Assembly: GCA_022708585.1 (NCBI GenBank)
Contig: JAKIYJ010000107.1
Coordinates: 1 to 5,595, forward strand
Reading direction: 5' to 3'
Length of the DNA stretch: 5,595 nt
From: Bacteroidota bacterium
GTDB taxonomy: Bacteria > Bacteroidota > Bacteroidia > Bacteroidales > JAKIYJ01
The notes beneath the pieces were generated by a model that was not told the origin of the DNA, did not search any database, and worked only from the letters and a program-made list of their open reading frames with translations. Shown piece by piece: positions 1-5,595 of this stretch; the stretch's first letter is position 1, and each line of letters begins with the position of its first letter. A program made the translations under genes and the position numbers.

Positions 1-402
1 GTGAGTATCCCGTATCAATCTGTTGGAGAGGGGAAGAATTTTCAATTCTTCAATTGCATTGTTCATGGCTTTAACATAATTAGTAACCTCTTTCCAGTCA
101 TCCCGTTTTTCTGGATCTATTTCATTTTCTTCAATAAATGCTTCTTCAATATTGGTTTTAGTTCCTTCAATTCGGCTTGACACAACAGCTTCCTTAGAAA
201 TATGCATTAATATAAACATGTCGGTATCTGGTACAAATCTTGAAAAAGCATTTAACTCACCTATCTTTAATGACGCTTTTTCCAGAAGTTCATTAATAGT
301 TTCATCTGTCCATACATATGAATGATTTATCTTTTCCGGGAGAAAATACTTATATCCCGCGCCATTTCTTATTGCTCCCGCTTTAAAATCTTTTATATCC
401 AT
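1..402 (-). CDS. Fic-family protein, N-terminal part (cut by the window edge)
   Basis: The reading frame is open from an ATG at 402 to the window edge and gives the first 134 residues; the family usually runs to about 350-400. The protein starts MDIKDFKAGAIRNG and matches the Fic N-terminal (Fic_N) domain pattern. Residues 75-80 read SSRIEG, which fits the (S/T)xxxE(G/N) inhibitory-helix motif of Fic enzymes that carry their autoinhibitor N-terminally; E79 would be the inhibitory glutamate. Fic proteins usually transfer AMP from ATP to hydroxyl side chains of target proteins. The catalytic HPFxxGNGR motif would lie left of the window, so activity cannot be judged. An AAGAGG stretch 4 bases before the ATG is a plausible ribosome binding site and supports this start. 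The gene lies 118 bases downstream of hsdM on the same strand, a common setting for fic genes inside type I restriction loci. Members of this subgroup often have a C-terminal winged helix, which could bind the palindromes just upstream; that part is inference. Confidence 0.85.
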   Translation of the reverse strand, partial: MDIKDFKAGAIRNGAGYKYFLPEKINHSYVWTDETINELLEKASLKIGELNAFSRFVPDTDMFILMHISKEAVVSSRIEGTKTNIEEAFIEENEIDPEKRDDWKEVTNYVKAMNNAIEELKILPLSNRLIRDTH

Positions 403-430
403 AATACCTCTTTACAATATTTAACACTTA
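403..430 (-). promoter_or_regulatory. fic 5' leader with ribosome binding site
   Basis: Read on the minus strand, this short leader ends in AAGAGG, TATT, then the ATG at 402. It is the only start in the window with a recognisable Shine-Dalgarno-like purine run; hsdM, the MORN gene and nadA have none. This decides the fic start and suggests that fic is translated independently of hsdM. Confidence 0.5.
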
Positions 431-524
431 TATTTTACTTTACGCTGGTAAAGTAAAATAAGAAAATTTATATTTTACTTTACCTCACAAAAGTAAATTA
501 AGAAAAATTATATTTTACTTTTAC
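431..524. repeat. 40-bp tandem repeat of palindromes (operator-like), hsdM-fic gap
   Basis: Units start at 431, 471 and 511, exactly 40 bases apart. Unit 1 contains a perfect inverted repeat: TATTTTACTTTAC (431-443), centre GCTG, then GTAAAGTAAAATA (448-460). Unit 2 has the same left arm (471-483), centre CTCA and a right arm (488-500) matching 10 of 13 bases. Units 1 and 2 agree at about 32 of 40 positions, and the 4-bp centres are the part that differs completely. Unit 3 is partial (511-524) and runs into the hsdM stop codon at 521-523, with one extra T in the arm. Conserved arms with free centres, placed just upstream of fic, are what an array of binding sites for a dimeric regulator would look like. 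A hairpin role in RNA is possible, but no T-run follows that would make a terminator. Confidence 0.8.
488..495 (-). promoter_or_regulatory. possible fic -7 promoter element inside repeat unit 2
   Basis: On the minus strand this reads TACTTTTG, matching the Bacteroidota -7 consensus TAnnTTTG. In unit 1 the equivalent position reads TACTTTAC and does not match, so the divergence of unit 2 creates the element. No TTG is seen at the usual -33 distance, which weakens the call. If it is real, transcription would start roughly 80 bases before fic and the promoter would be buried in the palindromes, so a bound regulator would block it. Confidence 0.25.
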
Positions 525-2059
525 CATACTCCCAATTCTTCTAAAATTTTTCGCAGTTTTTCGTCGGCCTGGTTTCGTTCTTCGTCAGCTTCCTTGAGTT
601 GCACTATAGCATCCTCAAGGTCAAGGGTATCATCCTCGCCGTTCTGGGCAACGTAGCGGCTGGGGCTCAGGTTATAGTCATTTTTAGCTGCTTCATCTTT
701 TGAGATTATCTTGCTGATGCCTTCTACTTCTTCCCAATTCAGGTAAATATTGGTTAGCTGCTCTATACTACTATCTGGTAAAAAGTTTTTCGGGCGTCCT
801 TTTTCATAAAGTCTGGAGGCATTGATGAGCAATATTTTATTCTTCCGTTCCGCTGGTTTAGCCTTGTTGATTACAATAATTATCCCTGGTGCATTGGTGT
901 TGTAGAAGAGGTTTTCGGGCAATAACAGTACAGCTTCCACAAGGTCTTTCTCCACGAACTCCTTTCGAATATTGCGCTCGCGGTTGCTACCCGCATTGCC
1001 ACTTCCACGGGACACAGCGCCAGTATCGAGCACGACTGCCATCTTACCTTTGTCATTGAGCGAAGCATACATATGTTGAATCCAGCCCCAGTCCGAGCTG
1101 TTGGAAGGTGGGTAACCAAAAGTAAAGCGATTATATGGGTCGTTTTCATACACAGTTTGTGAAAAATTCTGATTCCACATAGGATTGGCAGTAACAATAT
1201 CAAATTTTTCAATGGAGCCCTGCTGTGTAAGGAATGCGGGTCGGTTCATGGTATCGCCAAGTTTGATTTCTGCTTCCATATCGTGAATAAAAGCATTCAT
1301 CTTTGCCATTGAAAATGTCGAAGCAAGCACTTCTTGACCGAAGAATTTGAGCGGTTCGATGGAAGTATCGGAGTTATACTTTTCTTTGAAGCGCAAAAAG
1401 CACTTGATAAGCAGTCCGCCCGAGCCACAGCAGGGGTCGTACACTTCATCACCCGGCTCAGGATCGAGAATATGCGACATCAGGATGGCAACCTCGCCGG
1501 GAGTATAGAATTCGCCGGCACTCTGGCCGGAACCTTCGGCAAATTTTCGCAACAGGTATTCGTAGGCTCTTCCCAGAATATCGGCATCGACATCGTTCAA
1601 GCCAAGTCGGTACCTGCCCAGCACATCGATGAGATCTTTGAGATTGTCGTCGGCGAGAATCCGCTGCCCCGACGCGGTGGCATTAAAGTCTACGGTATTG
1701 AACACGCCTTGAAGTTTGGGATTCTCCCGCTCAATAGAGCGTACGGCATCGGTAAGGCGTTCTCCTATATTGGTGGTATGCTTTGCAATAGCATCCCAAC
1801 GAGCATTTTTGGGTAGATAAAAACGCACGGATTTGTGATCTTGATTAAGTAGTTTTTCAACAATTTCCTTTGAGCCGAAATCCTGCGAAAGTTTGTCAAG
1901 TTCATCATCAAAAACATCCGAAAGCCTCTTAAAAAAAATGAGGGGCAAAATGTAGTCTTTATACTTTGGTGCATCAATGGGCCCACGTATCTTGCACGCA
2001 GCCTCCCAGAGCCATGTTTCCAATGCTTTTATGTCCAATTTGTTCTGATAACTATTCAT
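521..2059 (-). CDS. hsdM: Type I restriction-modification system DNA methyltransferase subunit HsdM
   Basis: This is the modification subunit of a type I restriction-modification complex; with HsdS it makes N6-methyladenine at a split recognition site using S-adenosylmethionine. The 512-residue protein is of usual family length. An HsdM_N-type helical domain covers roughly residues 8-150 (KALETWLWEAACKIRG, YILPLIFFKRLSD). Motif X is GEFYTP (182-187), the SAM-binding motif I is DPCCGSGG (208-215) and the catalytic motif IV is NPMW (292-295), where most relatives have NPPF or NPPY. The C-terminus holds NLSPSRYV (463-470) and a charged, probably coiled-coil tail (475-512). The frame is open to an ATG at 2128, but similarity to the family begins near 2059, and a possible promoter element at 2100-2107 would exclude the upstream ATGs at 2098 and 2128. 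No Shine-Dalgarno sequence precedes 2059. It is the first gene of its operon and fic follows; hsdS and hsdR are not in the window. Sampled rows of the core reach 55-60% G+C against about 28-35% in nadA and the MORN gene, suggesting transfer. Confidence 0.95.
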   Translation of the reverse strand: MNSYQNKLDIKALETWLWEAACKIRGPIDAPKYKDYILPLIFFKRLSDVFDDELDKLSQDFGSKEIVEKLLNQDHKSVRFYLPKNARWDAIAKHTTNIGERLTDAVRSIERENPKLQGVFNTVDFNATASGQRILADDNLKDLIDVLGRYRLGLNDVDADILGRAYEYLLRKFAEGSGQSAGEFYTPGEVAILMSHILDPEPGDEVYDPCCGSGGLLIKCFLRFKEKYNSDTSIEPLKFFGQEVLASTFSMAKMNAFIHDMEAEIKLGDTMNRPAFLTQQGSIEKFDIVTANPMWNQNFSQTVYENDPYNRFTFGYPPSNSSDWGWIQHMYASLNDKGKMAVVLDTGAVSRGSGNAGSNRERNIRKEFVEKDLVEAVLLLPENLFYNTNAPGIIIVINKAKPAERKNKILLINASRLYEKGRPKNFLPDSSIEQLTNIYLNWEEVEGISKIISKDEAAKNDYNLSPSRYVAQNGEDDTLDLEDAIVQLKEADEERNQADEKLRKILEELGVW

Positions 2060-2099
2060 AATTTTATTTCTGACTGATTCAATTTGTTTTTTAATCATA

Positions 2100-2107
2100 C
2101 AAATATA
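2100..2107 (-). promoter_or_regulatory. candidate hsdM -7 promoter element
   Basis: On the minus strand the bases read TATATTTG, an exact match to the Bacteroidota -7 consensus TAnnTTTG. It would place the transcription start a few bases downstream and give a leader of about 35 bases before the ATG at 2059. The -33 TTG element is not visible at the usual spacing; the nearest TTG is only about 10 bases upstream. An 8-mer with four fixed AT-rich bases can occur by chance here, so this is a modest call. Confidence 0.35.
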
Positions 2108-2273
2108 GTAATAATACCAACTATGCATTTAAAAAATTTAATTGGTACAACATCAAACCACAATTCCATTGATTCTTTAAAAGTTACGGCTATATTTTTA
2201 ATTAATTTATCTATTAAATTTATTTATTTTATAAAAATAATAATTCAAGGTAAAAATGAGTTTTGGAGTTAAC

Positions 2274-2320
2274 TCATAGATAAATTTAATTATAAATTTA
2301 TAAACTTTTGGGAATAGACT
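2274..2320. repeat. Direct repeat copy A, downstream of the MORN gene
   Basis: It begins TCATAGATAA and ends with AATTTATAAACTTTT, three variable bases, then AATAGACT. The right-hand 26 bases (2295-2320) match 24 of 26 with copy B at 4096-4121; the left part also matches after a 3-base gap. On the strand of transcription it lies about 115 bases past the MORN stop codon. Function is unknown; it could be a dispersed repeat, part of a 3' untranslated region, or one border of a duplicated or inserted segment. Confidence 0.7.
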
Positions 2321-2435
2321 TAACAGTATAAATACAAAAAGATTTATCTCACAAGATTATGGTATTAAAGACAAAGACTTTGTATTATTTTGTATTAACA
2401 AACAAATAATTTAGCATGTAGAAAAATGGCCATTA

Positions 2436-3980
2436 TTATTCTATATCGGGTTTAACTGCAACCCCATTATATTTTTTTTCAATTCCATTTTTATAAAAAA
2501 CCTCAAGAAATAATGTTCCATCTGATTCATTATATTTTCGCCAGTTTCCATTTTTCAATCCCATAACATAATTTCCTTCTTCCCTTATTTTTCCATCAGG
2601 ATAATAATAAATATGTTTACCATCGGGGTTATCATCAGTAAAATAACCACTAAAAGCCAATTTTCCATTTTTATAATAAACTTTCCATAAACCATCACGA
2701 TTTCCAGCAACATAATTGCCTTCTACACTTTCATCTCCAATATTGTAAAACCAGAAACCTTCTTCTAAACCATCAATAAATTCCCCTTTTACAATAATAT
2801 CACCATTTTCACTATACTCAACAAAAGGACCATCTTCAAGTCCATTTCTATAATTTTCTTTTCTCAATATATTTCCCGAAGAATAATACCATACCCATTC
2901 TCCAATTTTTTTACCATCTGAATTATAAATTCCTTCCTGTTCAACATTGCCATTTTCATAATAATATTTCCAGCTGCCTACTTTTTTACCATTAATGTAT
3001 TTACCTTCACTTTTAATTTTACCCGATAAATAATATTCTTTCCAGAGTCCTTGATACAAGCCTTTTTCATCAACTATACCTTCAGCAACTACAATTCCAT
3101 TATCATAAACATAAGATTTTATAATTTTCCCATCTGGTGAATATTCTCTCATAATACCCTGTGGAATATTACCTTTAAAACTTCCTCTTTTTTTAATACT
3201 TCCATCAGGATAATATTCTGTTTTAATATCCAGTTTCACAGTTTCCTTAGCATCAACAACAAGAGAGTCATTCACATATTTATAAATATTCAATAAATTA
3301 CCGTTTCTGTCATATTCCTTATAATATCCATTCTTTTTACCTGAATTATAAGTAATCTCAGTTTTAATTCTGTCATTATCCCAGAATTCTTTCCATACTC
3401 CATGTTTAAGACCATTTATATCAAAACGATTAATTTTTTCACGATTAACAATAAAACCATTTTTATACTCAGTAATACCTGTAACAGTTCCATCATGTGA
3501 ATATTCTTTTGATATTCCATTTTCACGTCCATTTACAAAGTTTATTTCACGTTTTATCTTCATATCAGGATAATAATATATAGTTTTCCCATGCTTAACA
3601 TCATCAACAAAATTCTCAACAATAATTTCGTCTTCCTTATATGTTTTTCTTATACCGTTTTTCTTTCCATTTTTATAATTTACTTCTAAAATAAGATTTC
3701 CATTCTTATCATAAAATTTCCATAAACTGTCGAGTTCAAAATTTTTTCTATTACCTTCTGAACGCAATATTCCATTTTCATCATAAGTTTTCCAATACTT
3801 GTTGGGCTTTCCATTCACAAGTATTCCTTCACTCGACTTAATTCCATTAGGATGATAATATATTTTATATTCCTCATTATAATTTTCAACATCCTGAGCC
3901 AAACTTGTAAATGAAAATATAAACAGAATAATATAAACAAAAATTATATTAAAAAAACGTTTGTTAAAAAATATTACCAT
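2436..3980 (-). CDS. Exported MORN/YwqK-type repeat protein
   Basis: A 514-residue protein built almost entirely of about 18 copies of a ~23-residue unit with the pattern (W)K-x-YY-x-(D/N)G-x-(I/L)-x-x-E-G-x-Y-x-N-G-x-x-x-G. Units begin near residues 39, 62, 86, 110, 132, 155, 194, 219, 253, 276, 312, 336, 361, 385, 408, 431, 455 and 478; those around 110-135 and 180-250 are degenerate. The family is MORN_2 / COG2849 (YwqK-like), a beta-hairpin repeat. Residues 1-28 form a good signal peptide: basic K7 and R8, hydrophobic 11-26, and a probable cleavage after SLA before QD. The mature protein is therefore expected in the periplasm or at the cell surface. No lipobox cysteine, enzyme motif or C-terminal sorting domain is visible. 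The usual database name 'YwqK family antitoxin' comes from one Bacillus protein and should not be taken as function; no toxin gene is adjacent. The ATG at 3980 is the only start that keeps the signal peptide. Similar ~50-bp sequences flank the gene. Confidence 0.9.
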   Translation of the reverse strand: MVIFFNKRFFNIIFVYIILFIFSFTSLAQDVENYNEEYKIYYHPNGIKSSEGILVNGKPNKYWKTYDENGILRSEGNRKNFELDSLWKFYDKNGNLILEVNYKNGKKNGIRKTYKEDEIIVENFVDDVKHGKTIYYYPDMKIKREINFVNGRENGISKEYSHDGTVTGITEYKNGFIVNREKINRFDINGLKHGVWKEFWDNDRIKTEITYNSGKKNGYYKEYDRNGNLLNIYKYVNDSLVVDAKETVKLDIKTEYYPDGSIKKRGSFKGNIPQGIMREYSPDGKIIKSYVYDNGIVVAEGIVDEKGLYQGLWKEYYLSGKIKSEGKYINGKKVGSWKYYYENGNVEQEGIYNSDGKKIGEWVWYYSSGNILRKENYRNGLEDGPFVEYSENGDIIVKGEFIDGLEEGFWFYNIGDESVEGNYVAGNRDGLWKVYYKNGKLAFSGYFTDDNPDGKHIYYYPDGKIREEGNYVMGLKNGNWRKYNESDGTLFLEVFYKNGIEKKYNGVAVKPDIE

Positions 3981-4071
3981 AATTTAATTTACAATTTTGA
4001 CTTACCTGTTTTTCGAGTTAAATGCAAGTTTTATTTTAAATTACTTTTTTGATAAAATAAATTAATCAATT

Positions 4072-4121
4072 TCATAGATAAGTTAATTAGAATTTAATTT
4101 ATAAACTTTTCGAAATAGACT
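4072..4121. repeat. Direct repeat copy B, just downstream of nadA
   Basis: It begins TCATAGATAA like copy A and ends with AATTTATAAACTTTT, three variable bases, then AATAGACT. It has the same orientation as the copy at 2274-2320. It starts 13 bases past the nadA stop codon in the direction of transcription and lies about 90 bases upstream of the MORN start. In both places the element follows the 3' end of a minus-strand gene. No GC-rich stem with a T-run is present, so a terminator role is not shown. Confidence 0.7.
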
Positions 4122-4134
4122 CATATTTTAATTT

Positions 4135-5085
4135 TTACTTTATTAATGAATTTGATAATTTAAGCATTTTAAAGATAGGTTTATATGCTTTTTCAATTAT
4201 TTCATCTGATAATTTTATTTCAGGTTCTTCATTTAACAAAGAATTATAAATTTTATCAAGAGTAATAATTTTCATAAAATCGCAATCATTGCAACTACAA
4301 TTGGAATCGGAAGGTACAATAAAAAACTGCTTATCAGGACAATTTTTTTTCATTTGATGCAATATTCCACTTTCGGTAGCCACAATAAATTTTTTTTCAG
4401 AACTTTTAGATACATAATTTAATAATGCAGCAGTAGAACCTATATAATCAGCTATTTCCAATACTTGAGGTTTACATTCAGGATGTGCAATAAGTTTAGC
4501 ATCAGGGTGATTTATTTTTAATTTAACAATTGTTTCGGTATTAAGACGGTCGTGAACGTGACAGTAGCCATTCCACAAAATCATATTTCTACCGCTAATA
4601 TTATTAATATAAGAACCAAGATTCTTATCAGGAGTAAAAATTAATTTTTCATTTAAGGGGAAAGAATTCACAATTTGCAATGCATTACTTGAAGTACAAA
4701 TAACATCGGAAACGGTTTTAATTTCAGCCGAACAATTAATATAGGAAATAACTTTATATTCAGGATATTGATTAATAAAATTTTTAAAATCATCATAAGG
4801 GCAGGAATCGGCAAGTGAACAGCCTGCATTTAAATCTGGAATAATGACTTTACGTTCAGGGTTCAGAATTTTAGCAGTTTCAGCCATAAAATGTACTCCG
4901 GCAAAAATAATAATATCAGCATCAGTTTTAAGAGCCTGTTGAGAAAGTGCAAGGCTATCGCCCACAAAATCAGCTATATCCTGTATTTCAGGCAGTTGAT
5001 AATAATGAGCTAAAATAACAGCATTTTTTTCTGATTTCAGATTTAAAATTTTTTTGATTATTTCAGACTTATCAACAATTAACAT
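4135..5085 (-). CDS. nadA: Quinolinate synthase NadA
   Basis: This cytosolic [4Fe-4S] enzyme condenses iminoaspartate with dihydroxyacetone phosphate to quinolinate, the second step of de novo NAD synthesis from aspartate. At 316 residues it has the length of the compact NadA form. Three homologous segments are seen: ILAHYYQ (24-30) with VGDSLALSQQA (41-51) and HFMAETAKILNP (65-76); DLNAGCSLADSCP (84-96) with CTSSNA (130-135); and AHPECKP (200-206) with GSTAAL (216-221) and ATESGILHQM (236-245). The expected cluster ligands by family comparison are C89, C175 (in GYCHVH) and C268 (last cysteine of CSCNDC, before DFMK); all are present, so the enzyme should be active. The ATG at 5085 gives the normal short N-terminus before the first motif; no Shine-Dalgarno sequence precedes it. 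Its usual partners nadB and nadC are not in the window. The first codons contain one TTATCAACA 9-mer that belongs to the cluster upstream. Confidence 0.97.
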   Translation of the reverse strand: MLIVDKSEIIKKILNLKSEKNAVILAHYYQLPEIQDIADFVGDSLALSQQALKTDADIIIFAGVHFMAETAKILNPERKVIIPDLNAGCSLADSCPYDDFKNFINQYPEYKVISYINCSAEIKTVSDVICTSSNALQIVNSFPLNEKLIFTPDKNLGSYINNISGRNMILWNGYCHVHDRLNTETIVKLKINHPDAKLIAHPECKPQVLEIADYIGSTAALLNYVSKSSEKKFIVATESGILHQMKKNCPDKQFFIVPSDSNCSCNDCDFMKIITLDKIYNSLLNEEPEIKLSDEIIEKAYKPIFKMLKLSNSLIK

Positions 5086-5439
5086 TTATTATTTGTTATT
5101 TATTAAAATTATATAAAAATATTAAAATAATAGTAAACTGTTAGTAATGTTGAAAAAAAAAATTAAAATAACTTGTTTTTCATTACATAATTTTTTATCA
5201 ACAATTTATTAAAAAGTTATTAACTTCTATAATATTAAAAATTAAGTTTGTAAAAGTTTATCAACAATTGTAAATTAAATCTGCTGTTGATAAAATGAAG
5301 GTTTTTTAACAGCCAATTTTATTAACATTTTATAAAAATTTTTATTGATAACTTTTTATAAATTTTGTTTTATTAACATTTTATTGATTTTTTTATTGTA
5401 AAAATAAAGTTATTAACAAAAATAAAAAGTTGTTGACAA
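5069..5439. other. Cluster of DnaA-box-like 9-mers, candidate replication origin region
   Basis: TTATCAACA, one base from the classical DnaA box TTATCCACA, occurs at 5069-5077, 5195-5203 and 5258-5266 on the plus strand and 5285-5293 on the minus strand. I found no other copy in the window. Near-copies are TTATTAACA at 5319-5327, 5370-5378 and 5410-5418, TTATTAACT at 5217-5225, and on the minus strand TTATCAATA (5343-5351) and TTGTCAACA (5431-5439). The surrounding DNA is extremely AT-rich, as an unwinding region would be. A 17-base direct repeat, TTTTATTAACATTTTAT, occurs at 5317-5333 and 5368-5384. This architecture fits a bacterial oriC. Weak points: dnaA is not in the window, AT-rich DNA favours such near-matches, and no experimental consensus for this organism is at hand. 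A DnaA-titration or dnaA-regulated site is an alternative. Confidence 0.45.
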
Positions 5440-5465
5440 TATAATGTTGAAAACGGAATTTAATT
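5086..5465. other. Very AT-rich gene-free spacer upstream of nadA
   Basis: About 380 bases without any plausible coding frame in either direction. Apart from the DnaA-box-like sites there are long A and T runs (for example 5152-5162). The nadA promoter must lie here, but I find no exact TAnnTTTG on the minus strand near the start codon, so none is called. Confidence 0.6.
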
Positions 5466-5589
5466 AGAGTTTGTCCATAATGTCCGATTTCATCGTTATT
5501 CTCAGCCTTTAAATCAGTTATGTACTTTAGTACACTTCCGATTTTCAGGCTATTGAAACCTCGAACTCAAACATTCTGAAACAAACTCT
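5466..5589. repeat. 124-bp symmetric palindromic element (MITE-like or dispersed repeat)
   Basis: The ends are perfect 9-bp inverted repeats, AGAGTTTGT (5466-5474) and ACAAACTCT (5581-5589). Just inside, ATGT (5480-5483) pairs with ACAT (5571-5574). The exact midpoint is a small hairpin, TGTAC (5521-5525), loop TTTA, GTACA (5530-5534). Between these, the arms still pair in blocks, such as AAATC (5511-5515) with GATTT (5540-5544) and AGCCT (5504-5508) with AGGCT (5547-5551). The base composition is more balanced than the DNA to its left. No open reading frame of note is inside. This is the form of a non-autonomous inverted-repeat element or of a repeated intergenic palindrome; I cannot see a target-site duplication because the window ends 6 bases further on. 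Copy number in the genome would decide. Confidence 0.65.
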
Positions 5590-5595
5590 TGACTT

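Larger units (their letters stand above)
2060..2435. other. AT-rich spacer between the MORN gene and hsdM
   Basis: No convincing gene lies here. It holds the candidate hsdM promoter (2100-2107) and one copy of a repeat also found next to nadA (2274-2320). A small palindrome, ACAAAG and CTTTGT around a single A (2371-2383), is followed by two TTGTATTA copies. The palindrome has too small a loop and no proper T-run in the minus-strand direction, so I do not call it a terminator for the MORN gene. Confidence 0.6.

Noticed and set aside
431..460. Intrinsic terminator after hsdM
   Set aside because: The stem is perfect but AT-rich and, in the direction of transcription, is followed by TAAGTGTTAA and not a T-run. 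The repetition of the palindrome fits binding sites better.
431..524. CRISPR-like array
   Set aside because: The units are directly adjacent with no unique spacers, there are fewer than three complete copies, and no cas gene is near.
880..1212. Minus-strand open frame in another phase of hsdM, with a similar one at 1765-1986
   Set aside because: Both are out-of-frame shadows of hsdM with no recognisable domain. The hsdM frame itself is continuous, so they do not signal a frameshift.
1334..1816. Open frame of 160 codons on the plus strand inside hsdM
   Set aside because: It lies antisense within the well-supported conserved hsdM coding sequence, in its GC-rich core where stop codons are rare, and resembles no family I recognise.
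2060..2128. N-terminal extension of HsdM from an ATG at 2128 or 2098
   Set aside because: The extra residues (MHSWYYYYICMIKK...) do not resemble the HsdM N-terminus, and a -7-like element at 2100-2107 would put the transcript start downstream of both ATGs.
2084..2272. Plus-strand frame of 62 codons in the spacer upstream of hsdM
   Set aside because: Low-complexity Ile/Asn/Lys-rich translation of AT-rich DNA, overlapping the hsdM promoter region, with no ribosome binding site or family resemblance.
2436..3980. Toxin-antitoxin locus, suggested by the usual name of YwqK-like proteins
   Set aside because: The protein is exported, much longer than YwqK-type antitoxins, and has no adjacent toxin gene; the name is an annotation carry-over.
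5433..5445. Sigma-70 type promoter from TTGACA and TATAAT on the plus strand
   Set aside because: The two hexamers are separated by a single base, far from the required spacing of about 17, and no gene follows in the window.

Overview
The window looks like chromosomal DNA from an AT-rich member of the Bacteroidota. The clues are start codons mostly without a Shine-Dalgarno sequence, a TAnnTTTG-type -7 promoter element, a secreted MORN/YwqK-type repeat protein and long AT-rich spacers. The assignment is inferred, because no rRNA or other marker gene is present. All four genes lie on the minus strand.

Right to left, which is the direction of transcription: at 5466-5589 there is a symmetric palindromic element resembling a MITE or dispersed repeat. 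Next comes a gene-free, very AT-rich stretch (5086-5465) with many DnaA-box-like 9-mers, four of them identical (TTATCAACA, one inside the start of nadA). This is a candidate replication-origin-like region. Then follow nadA (quinolinate synthase, NAD biosynthesis, 4135-5085) and a gene for an exported protein of about 18 MORN-type repeats (2436-3980). A related ~50-bp sequence occurs on each side of the MORN gene in the same orientation.

The left part is an accessory defence-type module. It holds hsdM (type I restriction-modification methyltransferase subunit, 521-2059) followed by the 5' part of a Fic-family gene that runs off the left edge (1-402). The core of hsdM is clearly richer in G+C than its neighbours, which suggests horizontal acquisition. 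Neither hsdS nor hsdR is in the window; they would be expected further left. The gap between hsdM and fic holds a 40-bp tandem repeat whose units are 13-bp palindromes around 4-bp centres. This looks like an operator array controlling fic.

The most interesting non-coding signals are this operator-like array, the DnaA-box-like cluster upstream of nadA, the palindromic element at the right edge and the duplicated sequence flanking the MORN gene. No tRNA, rRNA, CRISPR array, transposase gene or convincing intrinsic terminator was found.
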